Shown: positions 1-6,870 of the stretch, in pieces
Position numbering within the stretch: position 1 is the first letter of the stretch
Layout: the number at the start of each line of letters is the position of its first letter
Assembly: GCA_044425705.1 (NCBI GenBank)
Contig: JAWXVD010000079.1
Location: 1 to 15,836, forward strand
Source: JAWXVD01 sp044425705
Lineage (GTDB): Bacteria; Bacillota; Clostridia; Lachnospirales; Lachnospiraceae
Direction: 5' to 3'
DNA: 15,836 nt
Made by a program: the position numbers and the translations under genes
Notes under the pieces: model-generated
What the model was told of the DNA's origin: nothing
Seen by the model: the letters and a program-made list of their open reading frames with translations, nothing else
The model's database searches: none

Positions 1-908
1 CTACCATTGATGGCACTATCTAATTTCCCCCAAATTTTATGGACTATGGTATCACAATCATTGAATCCCCAATGATATCCTCTTACATAAATAGAATAGA
101 TAGCTGACAATACAGAAAATACAATGGCTCCAATCATAGTTGCCATAGCTGCAAGATACACTAAGAAATTCATTTTATCATCTTGAAACTCTGTAGTCTC
201 ATTAGCTTTTAAAGATAAAAGCCTAGTGGCTTCCTTTGAAACTTTATTTTTATCCTGTGCTATCAGTACGATCAGGATAAACACTAATATCGCCATAAAG
301 GTTAACATTCCCGTTCTAGAGTCTGTCAATAAATACAGCCCTACATTGCCTACCATAATTGTTAGGATATGCCATGGTTTCACACTTTCTTTATATACAT
401 AAATCCCCAACAAACTAATTGCCCAAGCCATACAATGTAATGCATTGGGATGACCTAATCCTAGTGCGTACCTTGTCTCCACGGTACCACGACCAAAATC
501 TGTAATCACTGCAAGGGTTCCAAACACACCTGTCAGTGCTAAAATCATCAATATCAAACAACCTACCAATGTCATCCAAAACACTAATTTCATACAACGT
601 TTCATATCGATTTCTTTACAGGCAAAGATTAATGCAAGAATTCGTAATATTTCATTTCTTCCAGTAGCTCGATAAGAAATATAGCCTAGGACTACAAATC
701 CCAACATAGTCAACCATTCTTTTAAGGTATATTTGGTAAAACAGATTTTTAACACGCATAAACAAAATGTAATTTGAAACAATCTGCCTGAATATGGAAT
801 GGTATAAGCACTTTTATCCACAACAACCATAATCGTTTCCATGATAATTGCTAGGTAAAATGACATAACTGGTATCTTTTTTAATAAGTCATTATTTTTT
901 AAGTTCAT
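1..908 (-). CDS. Wzy-like O-antigen/capsule polymerase or ligase family membrane protein (C-terminus off the window)
   Basis: Partial gene: the frame is open for 302 codons from an ATG at 908 to the left window edge. The product is strongly hydrophobic, with about eight candidate membrane segments (for example around residues 13-30, 44-56, 66-78, 107-130, 158-172, 181-194, 201-217 and 248-274). A loop with LGLGHPN near residues 149-155 and LLTDSRTG near 193-200 resembles Firmicute polysaccharide polymerases and ligases of the Wzy/WaaL group. Such proteins join lipid-linked repeat units, or transfer glycan, on the outer face of the membrane. An AGGAAGG-like ribosome site lies about 13 bases before the ATG, a slightly long spacing. 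It starts 22 bases after the stop of the upstream gene, so it is probably the last window gene of the same transcript. Polymerase versus ligase cannot be settled from this fragment. Confidence 0.75.
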   Translation of the reverse strand, partial: MNLKNNDLLKKIPVMSFYLAIIMETIMVVVDKSAYTIPYSGRLFQITFCLCVLKICFTKYTLKEWLTMLGFVVLGYISYRATGRNEILRILALIFACKEIDMKRCMKLVFWMTLVGCLILMILALTGVFGTLAVITDFGRGTVETRYALGLGHPNALHCMAWAISLLGIYVYKESVKPWHILTIMVGNVGLYLLTDSRTGMLTFMAILVFILIVLIAQDKNKVSKEATRLLSLKANETTEFQDDKMNFLVYLAAMATMIGAIVFSVLSAIYSIYVRGYHWGFNDCDTIVHKIWGKLDSAING

Positions 909-930
909 AAGATATTATGATTCCTTCCTG

Positions 931-1950
931 TTATAGCTTCATCCTTCTTTTTATGGCAGAAGGTATTCTACATGCCAAATCACTATAGATTATATATTTA
1001 ATCTTTATTTTTTGACAAATAGCCTTTATTCCTGTTGCTCTATTTTGTGCTACTTTATAAGTTTTCTTCGTATTTTTATATGTCTCTAGCTCTGCTCTAC
1101 ATTCCACTGCTGAAAACAACTTACCTTTTCTATCTTGATAGACAAATTCATCATAAATATTTTGCTCTGATGACCAATAGCCATCCGACACATTATGCCT
1201 AGCCCAATATTTCGGTGCAATAATTTTTACTGCCGTTTCACTTGTATAGGCTGGAAAAAAAGCGAATGACGAATTAGATAAAATCAGATATTTCCCATTC
1301 TTTACCGTCACGTAATCTTTATCTAAGGTAAAATGATAGGCTGGAATTTCTGGCAACATCTTATTAGCTGCCTCTACATCATCTGTTACAATCATAAATT
1401 CCATATCACTACAAATTTTTTTCATATTTTTCATAGCATCTAGCCAATATTTTTTTCGTAAATACAAGGCCACACTGCCTGTATATTCGCCACCTCTAAA
1501 GTTCAATACACAAAGATTTTCTTTATAATACTCATAACTATCGTAGGCAGGCTTCACTTGTAACCATTGCTTAATCTCTTCCTTATATCCTTGTAAATAA
1601 GCTGCCGCCTGCATATTACCCTGTAATAATGTATTACTTAGTACTTGCTCCATCTCTTCATCTGCTGCCGACACATAGCAACCATGAGTAATGTCATGGA
1701 TAGAATTCCCCAGGAACAGCCTAGTTTCTTTTTCTTCATAAACATGGGTGAAATCATCTTCTGTGACAGCTTTCCCCAAATCCATCTCCATAAAGTAGAG
1801 GCCTAATTTTTCTTCCCCTTGATTAGGAAATAACTCTGCTCCTAACAATCCAAATTCTTCATTCCTCTTAGCCGCTATACATTTTGCACTAATAAAACAG
1901 AAGAGCTGATTTCCCAGCCCTTGTCCTTTTACTAATTTTGTTCCTATCAT
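931..1950 (-). CDS. Divergent GT11-like glycosyltransferase
   Basis: A 339-aa protein related to the alpha-1,2-fucosyltransferase (GT11) family but diverged. It opens with KGQGLGNQLF (residues about 8-17), matching the GGLGNQMF signature of GT11, and has SNSSFAFF near 225-232 in place of NSSFSWWG. The family's donor-binding H-x-R-R-G-D-Y is here NFRGGEY (about 150-156): the first His and second Arg are replaced and Asp is Glu. A sugar transferase acting on the cytoplasmic side is likely, but donor and linkage are uncertain. The frame also allows an ATG at 1974, but the ATG at 1950 is preferred: GGAGA (1961-1965) sits 10 bases before it, nothing similar precedes 1974, and the short start puts the GLGNQ motif at the usual distance from the N-terminus. 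The C-terminal 40 residues are Lys/Arg-rich and could contact the membrane. Confidence 0.72.
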   Translation of the reverse strand: MIGTKLVKGQGLGNQLFCFISAKCIAAKRNEEFGLLGAELFPNQGEEKLGLYFMEMDLGKAVTEDDFTHVYEEKETRLFLGNSIHDITHGCYVSAADEEMEQVLSNTLLQGNMQAAAYLQGYKEEIKQWLQVKPAYDSYEYYKENLCVLNFRGGEYTGSVALYLRKKYWLDAMKNMKKICSDMEFMIVTDDVEAANKMLPEIPAYHFTLDKDYVTVKNGKYLILSNSSFAFFPAYTSETAVKIIAPKYWARHNVSDGYWSSEQNIYDEFVYQDRKGKLFSAVECRAELETYKNTKKTYKVAQNRATGIKAICQKIKIKYIIYSDLACRIPSAIKRRMKL

Positions 1951-1960
1951 ATATTTATTT

Positions 1961-1965
1961 TCTCC
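1961..1965 (-). promoter_or_regulatory. Ribosome binding site that decides the start at 1950
   Basis: GGAGA on the minus strand, 10 bases before the ATG at 1950 and inside the alternative longer reading frame that begins at 1974. The upstream ATG has no comparable purine run at a useful distance, so translation from 1950 is favoured. Confidence 0.55.
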
Positions 1966-2057
1966 ATCAAACATATCATAGCTATTTCGTCACATCCTAT
2001 CACCAAACTATAGTTATGTAACCTTTCAGCATCATTTTCACTTTAACGTCTGTTCCT

Positions 2058-2864
2058 CTACTTCCATTGGAACAATCTTCGAATCTTTTTAAATCTTTTA
2101 CCTTCCAACGCACGATTATTTTCCACCTTGCGGATTTCCTTTGGCAGTTTTTGTTCAAATTCCATCTCACTATTCATCCATGGATTCACTTCATAATTGC
2201 CACAAAAAATTTCTGGCAACATACGCTCCACTTGATGTGCTTCCGATGGAAAATTTGGATTCAATTCATAATTCATAATTTTATTTAAGTTCAGATAAAA
2301 TTCTTTACTATGCTTTAACACCTGCTCTCTTCTAACAATAAAACAAGCTCCTGGCGAAAACAACGTATACTTTGGTAAAATTGGATTTTTATAAATAAAC
2401 TTTAGTAATTGATTATAGCTATCAAAATACCTTCTTGGATGACTTGGTGATTGTACATACCAATCATTATTTTCTTCCAAATATTTATTTTCAGAAATCA
2501 AGGCTTCTTTATTTTTCATATGTTTTTCTTCAAAAAGAAAGGTGAAATATGTGTTTTCATATACTCTATCAAAAAATTCTTTAGAACAGTGGCGATCAAT
2601 CATATTACCCTTACAAAGACACATAACTTCTGGTAAGCTCTCATAATTATCTGCAAAATATTGGAAATATGTAGTAATATTATGTCCCGTATTTTCAATA
2701 GAAACATGATTCAAATTCTTTTCAATTAATTGTTTTCTTACCTTTTCATCTGTAGAAGCATCAAAAATCATATAATCCTTGCAATACTCCAACAAATACT
2801 CAGGCACTGTATTAAAATTATGAATGATAAAAAATGTATCTGTTTTTTGCATATATCTATTCAT
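2058..2864 (-). CDS. DUF3431-like protein, possible glycosyltransferase-associated enzyme
   Basis: A 268-aa soluble protein without a signal peptide. It resembles the DUF3431 family found in polysaccharide clusters: an early hydrophobic strand (DTFFIIHNFN), an NTGHNITTYFQY segment near 58-69, then SPGACFIVRREQVLKHS near 170-186 followed by an ER...PEIFCGNYEVNPW tract. The P-G-A-x-F-I-V-R-R-E-Q-V pattern followed by E-R-x-x-P-x-I-F is what suggests the assignment. Biochemical function of this family is not established; a role in glycan modification is inferred from location. The start could be the ATG at 2864 (AAAGGG very close upstream) or the ATG at 2852 (same purine run, long spacing); neither is decisive. 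The C-terminus is basic (KRFKKIRRLFQWK). It lies 27 bases after the ABC exporter gene, so it is co-transcribed. Confidence 0.6.
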   Translation of the reverse strand: MNRYMQKTDTFFIIHNFNTVPEYLLEYCKDYMIFDASTDEKVRKQLIEKNLNHVSIENTGHNITTYFQYFADNYESLPEVMCLCKGNMIDRHCSKEFFDRVYENTYFTFLFEEKHMKNKEALISENKYLEENNDWYVQSPSHPRRYFDSYNQLLKFIYKNPILPKYTLFSPGACFIVRREQVLKHSKEFYLNLNKIMNYELNPNFPSEAHQVERMLPEIFCGNYEVNPWMNSEMEFEQKLPKEIRKVENNRALEGKRFKKIRRLFQWK

Positions 2865-2891
2865 TCCCTTTCTCTCGGTAGGTGCTTACAT

Positions 2892-4640
2892 TTATTCCAA
2901 AGTAGTTAAAACAATCTTTTGGTCTTCCACCTTATAAATATAGTCACAATTTGCAATGGTATTTAATCTATGGGCAATAATAACCATTGTTTTTTTACCG
3001 TGGAAATTGTTGACTGCTTCCATTACTGCACGTTCTGTATCATTGTCCAAAGCCGATGTAGCTTCATCGAATACTAAAATTTCTGGATTATGATATAATG
3101 CTCTGGCAATACCGATTCTTTGTCTTTGTCCACCAGAAATACGAATACCTCTATCCCCAATTGTTGTGTCTAATCCTTCTGGTAAGGATTCTACATATTC
3201 TTTTAATTGGGCTTCTTCTAATACTTCCCAAATTCTATTGTCGTCAATCTCTTCTACCGCAATACCAAAGGCAATGTTTTGTCGGATAGATTCGTCAATC
3301 AAATAAATAGCCTGTGGAATATATCCGATTTGTGATAACCAAGATTCGTAATTATCAAAAATGCTGACACCATCACAAGTAATCGCACCATCTTTCAAGG
3401 TTAACAAGCCAAGTAAAATATCTACTACTGTAGATTTACCTGCCCCCGAACTTCCCATAATTCCCACTGATTTAGAATAAGGCACTTCCATATTAGCTTG
3501 ATCAAAAATCAATTTGTCAGTGTTAGGATATGCATATGAAATATCTTTCAACACAATTTTATCTTTTAAAGATAATTTTTCTGCATTCTCTGCTTTACGT
3601 AGCATTGGATTGCTTTTTTCAGAAAGCACATTCATATTCAAGTTTTCATATAAGTAATTTAAACATGGCTCTGCATAAGCCATTTCTGTAATATAGGTAT
3701 TCACTCTACTTGCACATGGTAATAAACGAATTGCCGCAATAGCAAAGACAGACAATAATGGAATCAAGCTTGTGATATCTTCACCTTGTACAATGTAAAT
3801 TAAGATATAAGATAAAATAAATACCATAAAAACAGTTTCAATCAACAATCTTGGCAAACTATTTAAAACGGAATAATTACTTGATAACACAGCACCTTTT
3901 TTTCCTGATTTTTCATAATTTGATGCAAAATACTCTTCTCTATGCAATACTTTTACATCTTTAATTCCATAAATAGCTTGGATTCTCCATTTTGCAATTT
4001 TTGATTGTAGACTTTGATTTTTTCGACCTAATTTATTCAATTTTGGTTTTAAAACTTTTCCAATCAAAAGAGTCAAGATACCAAGTACCAATATTACACC
4101 AATGGTGATTTTCCAATCTGCAATCAATAAAACTGCACATAAGCACACTGCTACTACAATTTCAGAGGTCAATTGAATCAATACCATCAACAATTGGAAT
4201 ACCGTTGGAATATCACTATCTGTAATACGAAATACCGTTGGAATATCAGCATCTAAATAAAATTCGTAAGGCCTATTCAAAAATTCACGAAGCACACGGC
4301 TAATCATCTTATTTCTGTTTGTTGCTATATATTTTGTTTGACATCTGACCATATACAGTAAAAAGGCATTTTTAAAAATATAAATAGCAATCAACCCCGA
4401 TAACATAAGGATAATCAATTGTGTACTATTTTCTAACCCCAATACCCCCATAATTGTAAGGACAATATCATATTGCATAAGCGCATCTGGATCTAACATA
4501 GTAGTAACTACTGGCAAAATAGCCGAAACCCCTATTGTTTCTAGCAATCCTCCAATAAAAATAAGAATCCCCAGAAATACGATTCCTCTCTTTTGCTCTT
4601 TATCCAATACATAGTTTAATTTTTTTAATATATCAATCAT
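2892..4640 (-). CDS. PglK-like ABC exporter / lipid-linked oligosaccharide flippase (fused permease and ATPase)
   Basis: A 582-aa half-transporter: membrane domain (about 1-340) followed by an ATPase domain. In the ATPase I see Walker A GSSGAGKST (396-404), Q-loop Gln443, signature ISGGQ (501-505), Walker B ILVFDEA (521-527) and switch His557, all intact. Layout and wording recall Campylobacter PglK, recalled from memory: an N-terminal helix with ETIGVSAILPVV, RLLPCASRVNTY before the linker, and YIPQAIYLIDESIRQNIAFG in the nucleotide-binding domain, each with a close PglK equivalent. It probably works as a homodimer moving a lipid-linked oligosaccharide from the cytoplasmic to the outer leaflet. 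A lipid or peptide exporter is the alternative. The ribosome site is weak (TAGGCG just before the ATG). DIPTVF occurs twice, 11 residues apart (132-137 and 143-148). A 111-base spacer separates it from the fucosyltransferase gene upstream. Confidence 0.85.
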   Translation of the reverse strand: MIDILKKLNYVLDKEQKRGIVFLGILIFIGGLLETIGVSAILPVVTTMLDPDALMQYDIVLTIMGVLGLENSTQLIILMLSGLIAIYIFKNAFLLYMVRCQTKYIATNRNKMISRVLREFLNRPYEFYLDADIPTVFRITDSDIPTVFQLLMVLIQLTSEIVVAVCLCAVLLIADWKITIGVILVLGILTLLIGKVLKPKLNKLGRKNQSLQSKIAKWRIQAIYGIKDVKVLHREEYFASNYEKSGKKGAVLSSNYSVLNSLPRLLIETVFMVFILSYILIYIVQGEDITSLIPLLSVFAIAAIRLLPCASRVNTYITEMAYAEPCLNYLYENLNMNVLSEKSNPMLRKAENAEKLSLKDKIVLKDISYAYPNTDKLIFDQANMEVPYSKSVGIMGSSGAGKSTVVDILLGLLTLKDGAITCDGVSIFDNYESWLSQIGYIPQAIYLIDESIRQNIAFGIAVEEIDDNRIWEVLEEAQLKEYVESLPEGLDTTIGDRGIRISGGQRQRIGIARALYHNPEILVFDEATSALDNDTERAVMEAVNNFHGKKTMVIIAHRLNTIANCDYIYKVEDQKIVLTTLE

Positions 4641-4751
4641 TCGCCTAGCCTATTTTCCGAATTTATCTTTTCAGATACATTCTATTTTATTTTAAGTATC
4701 AATTATCATCTAATACTCTTTGTTTCGCACCTTATTTTACCAAAATTCAAC

Positions 4752-5636
4752 CTAAATTACAAGCATACCAGCATAATAGATATCCCTACAATCTCTACCG
4801 TTTAGCCATGTATTTGGTGCAATCACAATTTTTTCTGGATTCTTATTTAACCAAGACCCCCACCAACTAAAACTACTATTGGCAATAATATTGTGTTGAC
4901 ATAAACTCATCAAATATAAATCTTGATATCCTGTATCTTCATCACTACAATCCACTATAGTAAATTCTTCCCCTTGATAAGTTGCACTCGCCCATGGAAT
5001 ATCATTTGTAAAAATAAAAAAGTGAGGATTCTCAACTTGTTCTTTTATTTTTTCCATAGCATTTTCATAATATTCCTGGGTACAAATATTCCCGTATAAA
5101 CTTACTACATCTGATGCCAAATAATCTCCACGTCTGATATGCATACTGACAGCTTGACTCTTTTGAATTTCTTTTTCGTAGGCTTTACAAGACTCACTTA
5201 AAAATTCTTCTTTCACCTGTAGCTCTTTTTGTAATATGTCTTTGATGTTTGGTGCTTTTTTTTCTTCACTTTCCACATCTGCAAAATACTTCTCACTTTG
5301 CCAGCATCCCTCAATATAGCTATGGTCTAACCGCCATACTTTACTATCGTACAAATGATCTTGTTCCATATACCCCAAACGCTTCCGTCCAACCACTTTA
5401 CGTTTCACTTTACTGATTATGTCCATATGGGCATCAGTCATGTCAAGAATTTCTTTTTCGCTTGCAACCTCATATTTAGTATGCAAAAAAGACAGCTGTA
5501 TGGGCCGATTATCGGATTTTCCATATTTACTGCTAATATCAATTTTCACATCTTTACCCATGGCTTTCATCTGCCGATACAGAGCATACTGAAACATCTG
5601 ATTTCCCAGTCCCCCTGATAACTGAATTATAATCAT
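4752..5636 (-). CDS. Alpha-1,2-fucosyltransferase-like glycosyltransferase, family GT11
   Basis: A 294-aa enzyme of normal length for bacterial GT11. All family signatures are present: N-terminal QLSGGLGNQMFQYA (residues 5-18), the GDP-fucose-binding HIRRGDY (166-172), FFIFTNDIPWA (206-216), and ANSSFSWWGSWL (252-263). Members transfer L-fucose from GDP-fucose in alpha-1,2 linkage to a galactose-type acceptor in the cytoplasm; some transfer other sugars, so donor identity is inferred. The ATG at 5636 follows CGGGAAATAGAT, a modest ribosome site. The stop TAG (4752-4754) opens a TAGGTTGAA sequence that recurs at or near three other gene ends in the window. No GDP-fucose synthesis genes are visible here, so they must be elsewhere. 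Confidence 0.9.
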   Translation of the reverse strand: MIIIQLSGGLGNQMFQYALYRQMKAMGKDVKIDISSKYGKSDNRPIQLSFLHTKYEVASEKEILDMTDAHMDIISKVKRKVVGRKRLGYMEQDHLYDSKVWRLDHSYIEGCWQSEKYFADVESEEKKAPNIKDILQKELQVKEEFLSESCKAYEKEIQKSQAVSMHIRRGDYLASDVVSLYGNICTQEYYENAMEKIKEQVENPHFFIFTNDIPWASATYQGEEFTIVDCSDEDTGYQDLYLMSLCQHNIIANSSFSWWGSWLNKNPEKIVIAPNTWLNGRDCRDIYYAGMLVI

Positions 5637-5665
5637 ATCTATTTCCCGTCTTTCTGTGATAATAT

Positions 5666-5717
5666 GTTATTTTTCCATATAAAATTTTTATTGTGAAAGA
5701 TTTCAAGGAAAAATAAC
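5666..5717. repeat. 11-bp inverted repeat closing the spacer after the GT2 gene
   Basis: Perfect arms GTTATTTTTCC (5666-5676) and GGAAAAATAAC (5707-5717) with a 30-base loop; the loop holds a smaller TGAAA/TTTCA hairpin (5694-5705). On the minus strand the first arm begins at the last base of the GT2 stop codon. There is no U-run after it, so a stabilising or processing hairpin, or a weak attenuator, is more likely than a strong terminator. Confidence 0.5.
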
Positions 5718-6859
5718 TAGCACCTATTTTTTAATGGCAATCGAATCAATTCATTACACTTTACAAACAGATAATAGCAGCTTGGCGAAAAGAGGAAGAT
5801 TTTCATTTTGCAGGCTTCATTTCTAGTAGCACAAGAACAAGTGTAAATTTCATTCATATGAACTTGATACTCTTTTACTAGCTTTATAATTTGCCTTCTA
5901 TTCTTTCTTTTTTTCTCATAATCGCTTTGCTCTACATTAACAATATAATACTGCAATAATCTTTTCAGATAAAAATAACGATGCATATTGACATAATCAG
6001 AATTTCCTAATGTTTGTAAAAACTGTTCTTTTTCCTTATAATTCCCTATTTGATCCGTAAAGATACGAGGATTCAAATCATGGCTCATAATGCTACCTTC
6101 TCGATTGACTACGTAATTATACAAGCATTGATCTAAATACACTGCTCTCTTTATTTTGCTTAATAAAATAGTCGTATACACAATATCTTCATACCATCTG
6201 CCTTTTGGAAATCGTAACTCTCCTAAGGTTTCTCTTTTATATACTTTATTCCAAGCCGCATTACGAATACAAACTTTATCATCCTCTGCTAAAAATATCT
6301 GTAATGCTTCTAGCCCTTCCATAACAATTGTACGACTGCTGCCATCGTCTATTCTTCTTTCTTGATAGTTATCCGCAGTTCCATTTCCTACTGTGCTAGT
6401 TCTATCTACTACTACAGGCTCATTCTTCTTTTCATAAATTATCTCTGCATACCTACAAATTCCCATATCTGCATCTGTTGCACACATGGCAGACAACATT
6501 TTTTCATACATGGCGTCTTCTATCCAATCATCCCCATCAACATAGGCAATGTATTCTCCTTGGGCAATTTCTGTTCCTGCATTTCTGGCGTCAGACAAGC
6601 CGCCATTCTCTTTATGGATTACGATAATCCTATCATCTTCTCGGGCTAATCTATCACAGATTTTTCCACTGTCATCAGTAGCGCCATCATCTACCAAAAT
6701 GATTTCTAATCGTCCATAAGTTTGTGTCATTAATGATCGGATACATTTTTCAATATAGGACTCAATATTATAAACTGCCACCACAACGGATAACAGTGGT
6801 TGTTCATCCACTCTTTTTTTACAGAGAGAAGGATATTCCATATGCTGGTCTATGATCAT
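5717..6859 (-). CDS. Family 2 (GT-A fold) glycosyltransferase
   Basis: A 380-aa inverting glycosyltransferase of the GT2 family. The catalytic domain begins at LSVVVAVYN (23-31); LVDDGATDDSG (55-65) gives the first nucleotide-binding Asp pair, NGGLSDARNAG (85-95) is the usual glycine-rich segment, and YVDGDDW (106-112) carries the metal-binding D-x-D. RWYEDIVYTT further on resembles the GT2 acceptor/base region. The donor sugar cannot be told. The start at 6859 is well supported: AGGAGG lies 5 bases upstream and overlaps the stop TAG of the preceding amidotransferase gene, so the two are likely translationally coupled. About 22 residues precede the usual fold start. The C-terminal part is Cys- and Lys-rich, with a hydrophobic patch (IFLFSPSCYYLFV) that could touch the membrane. 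Confidence 0.88.
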   Translation of the reverse strand: MIIDQHMEYPSLCKKRVDEQPLLSVVVAVYNIESYIEKCIRSLMTQTYGRLEIILVDDGATDDSGKICDRLAREDDRIIVIHKENGGLSDARNAGTEIAQGEYIAYVDGDDWIEDAMYEKMLSAMCATDADMGICRYAEIIYEKKNEPVVVDRTSTVGNGTADNYQERRIDDGSSRTIVMEGLEALQIFLAEDDKVCIRNAAWNKVYKRETLGELRFPKGRWYEDIVYTTILLSKIKRAVYLDQCLYNYVVNREGSIMSHDLNPRIFTDQIGNYKEKEQFLQTLGNSDYVNMHRYFYLKRLLQYYIVNVEQSDYEKKRKNRRQIIKLVKEYQVHMNEIYTCSCATRNEACKMKIFLFSPSCYYLFVKCNELIRLPLKNRC

Positions 6860-6864
6860 GATTT

Positions 6865-6870
6865 CCTCCT
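6865..6870 (-). promoter_or_regulatory. AGGAGG ribosome binding site overlapping the upstream stop codon
   Basis: Consensus AGGAGG, 5 bases before the GT2 start. The stop codon of the amidotransferase (TAG, 6869-6871) shares its AG with this site, a classic arrangement for translational coupling. It is the strongest Shine-Dalgarno sequence I see in the window. Confidence 0.75.

Noticed and set aside
2006..2015. Ten-base palindrome AACTATAGTT in the spacer before the divergent GT11-like gene
   Set aside because: Short, AT-rich, does not extend, and is not tied to any promoter element.
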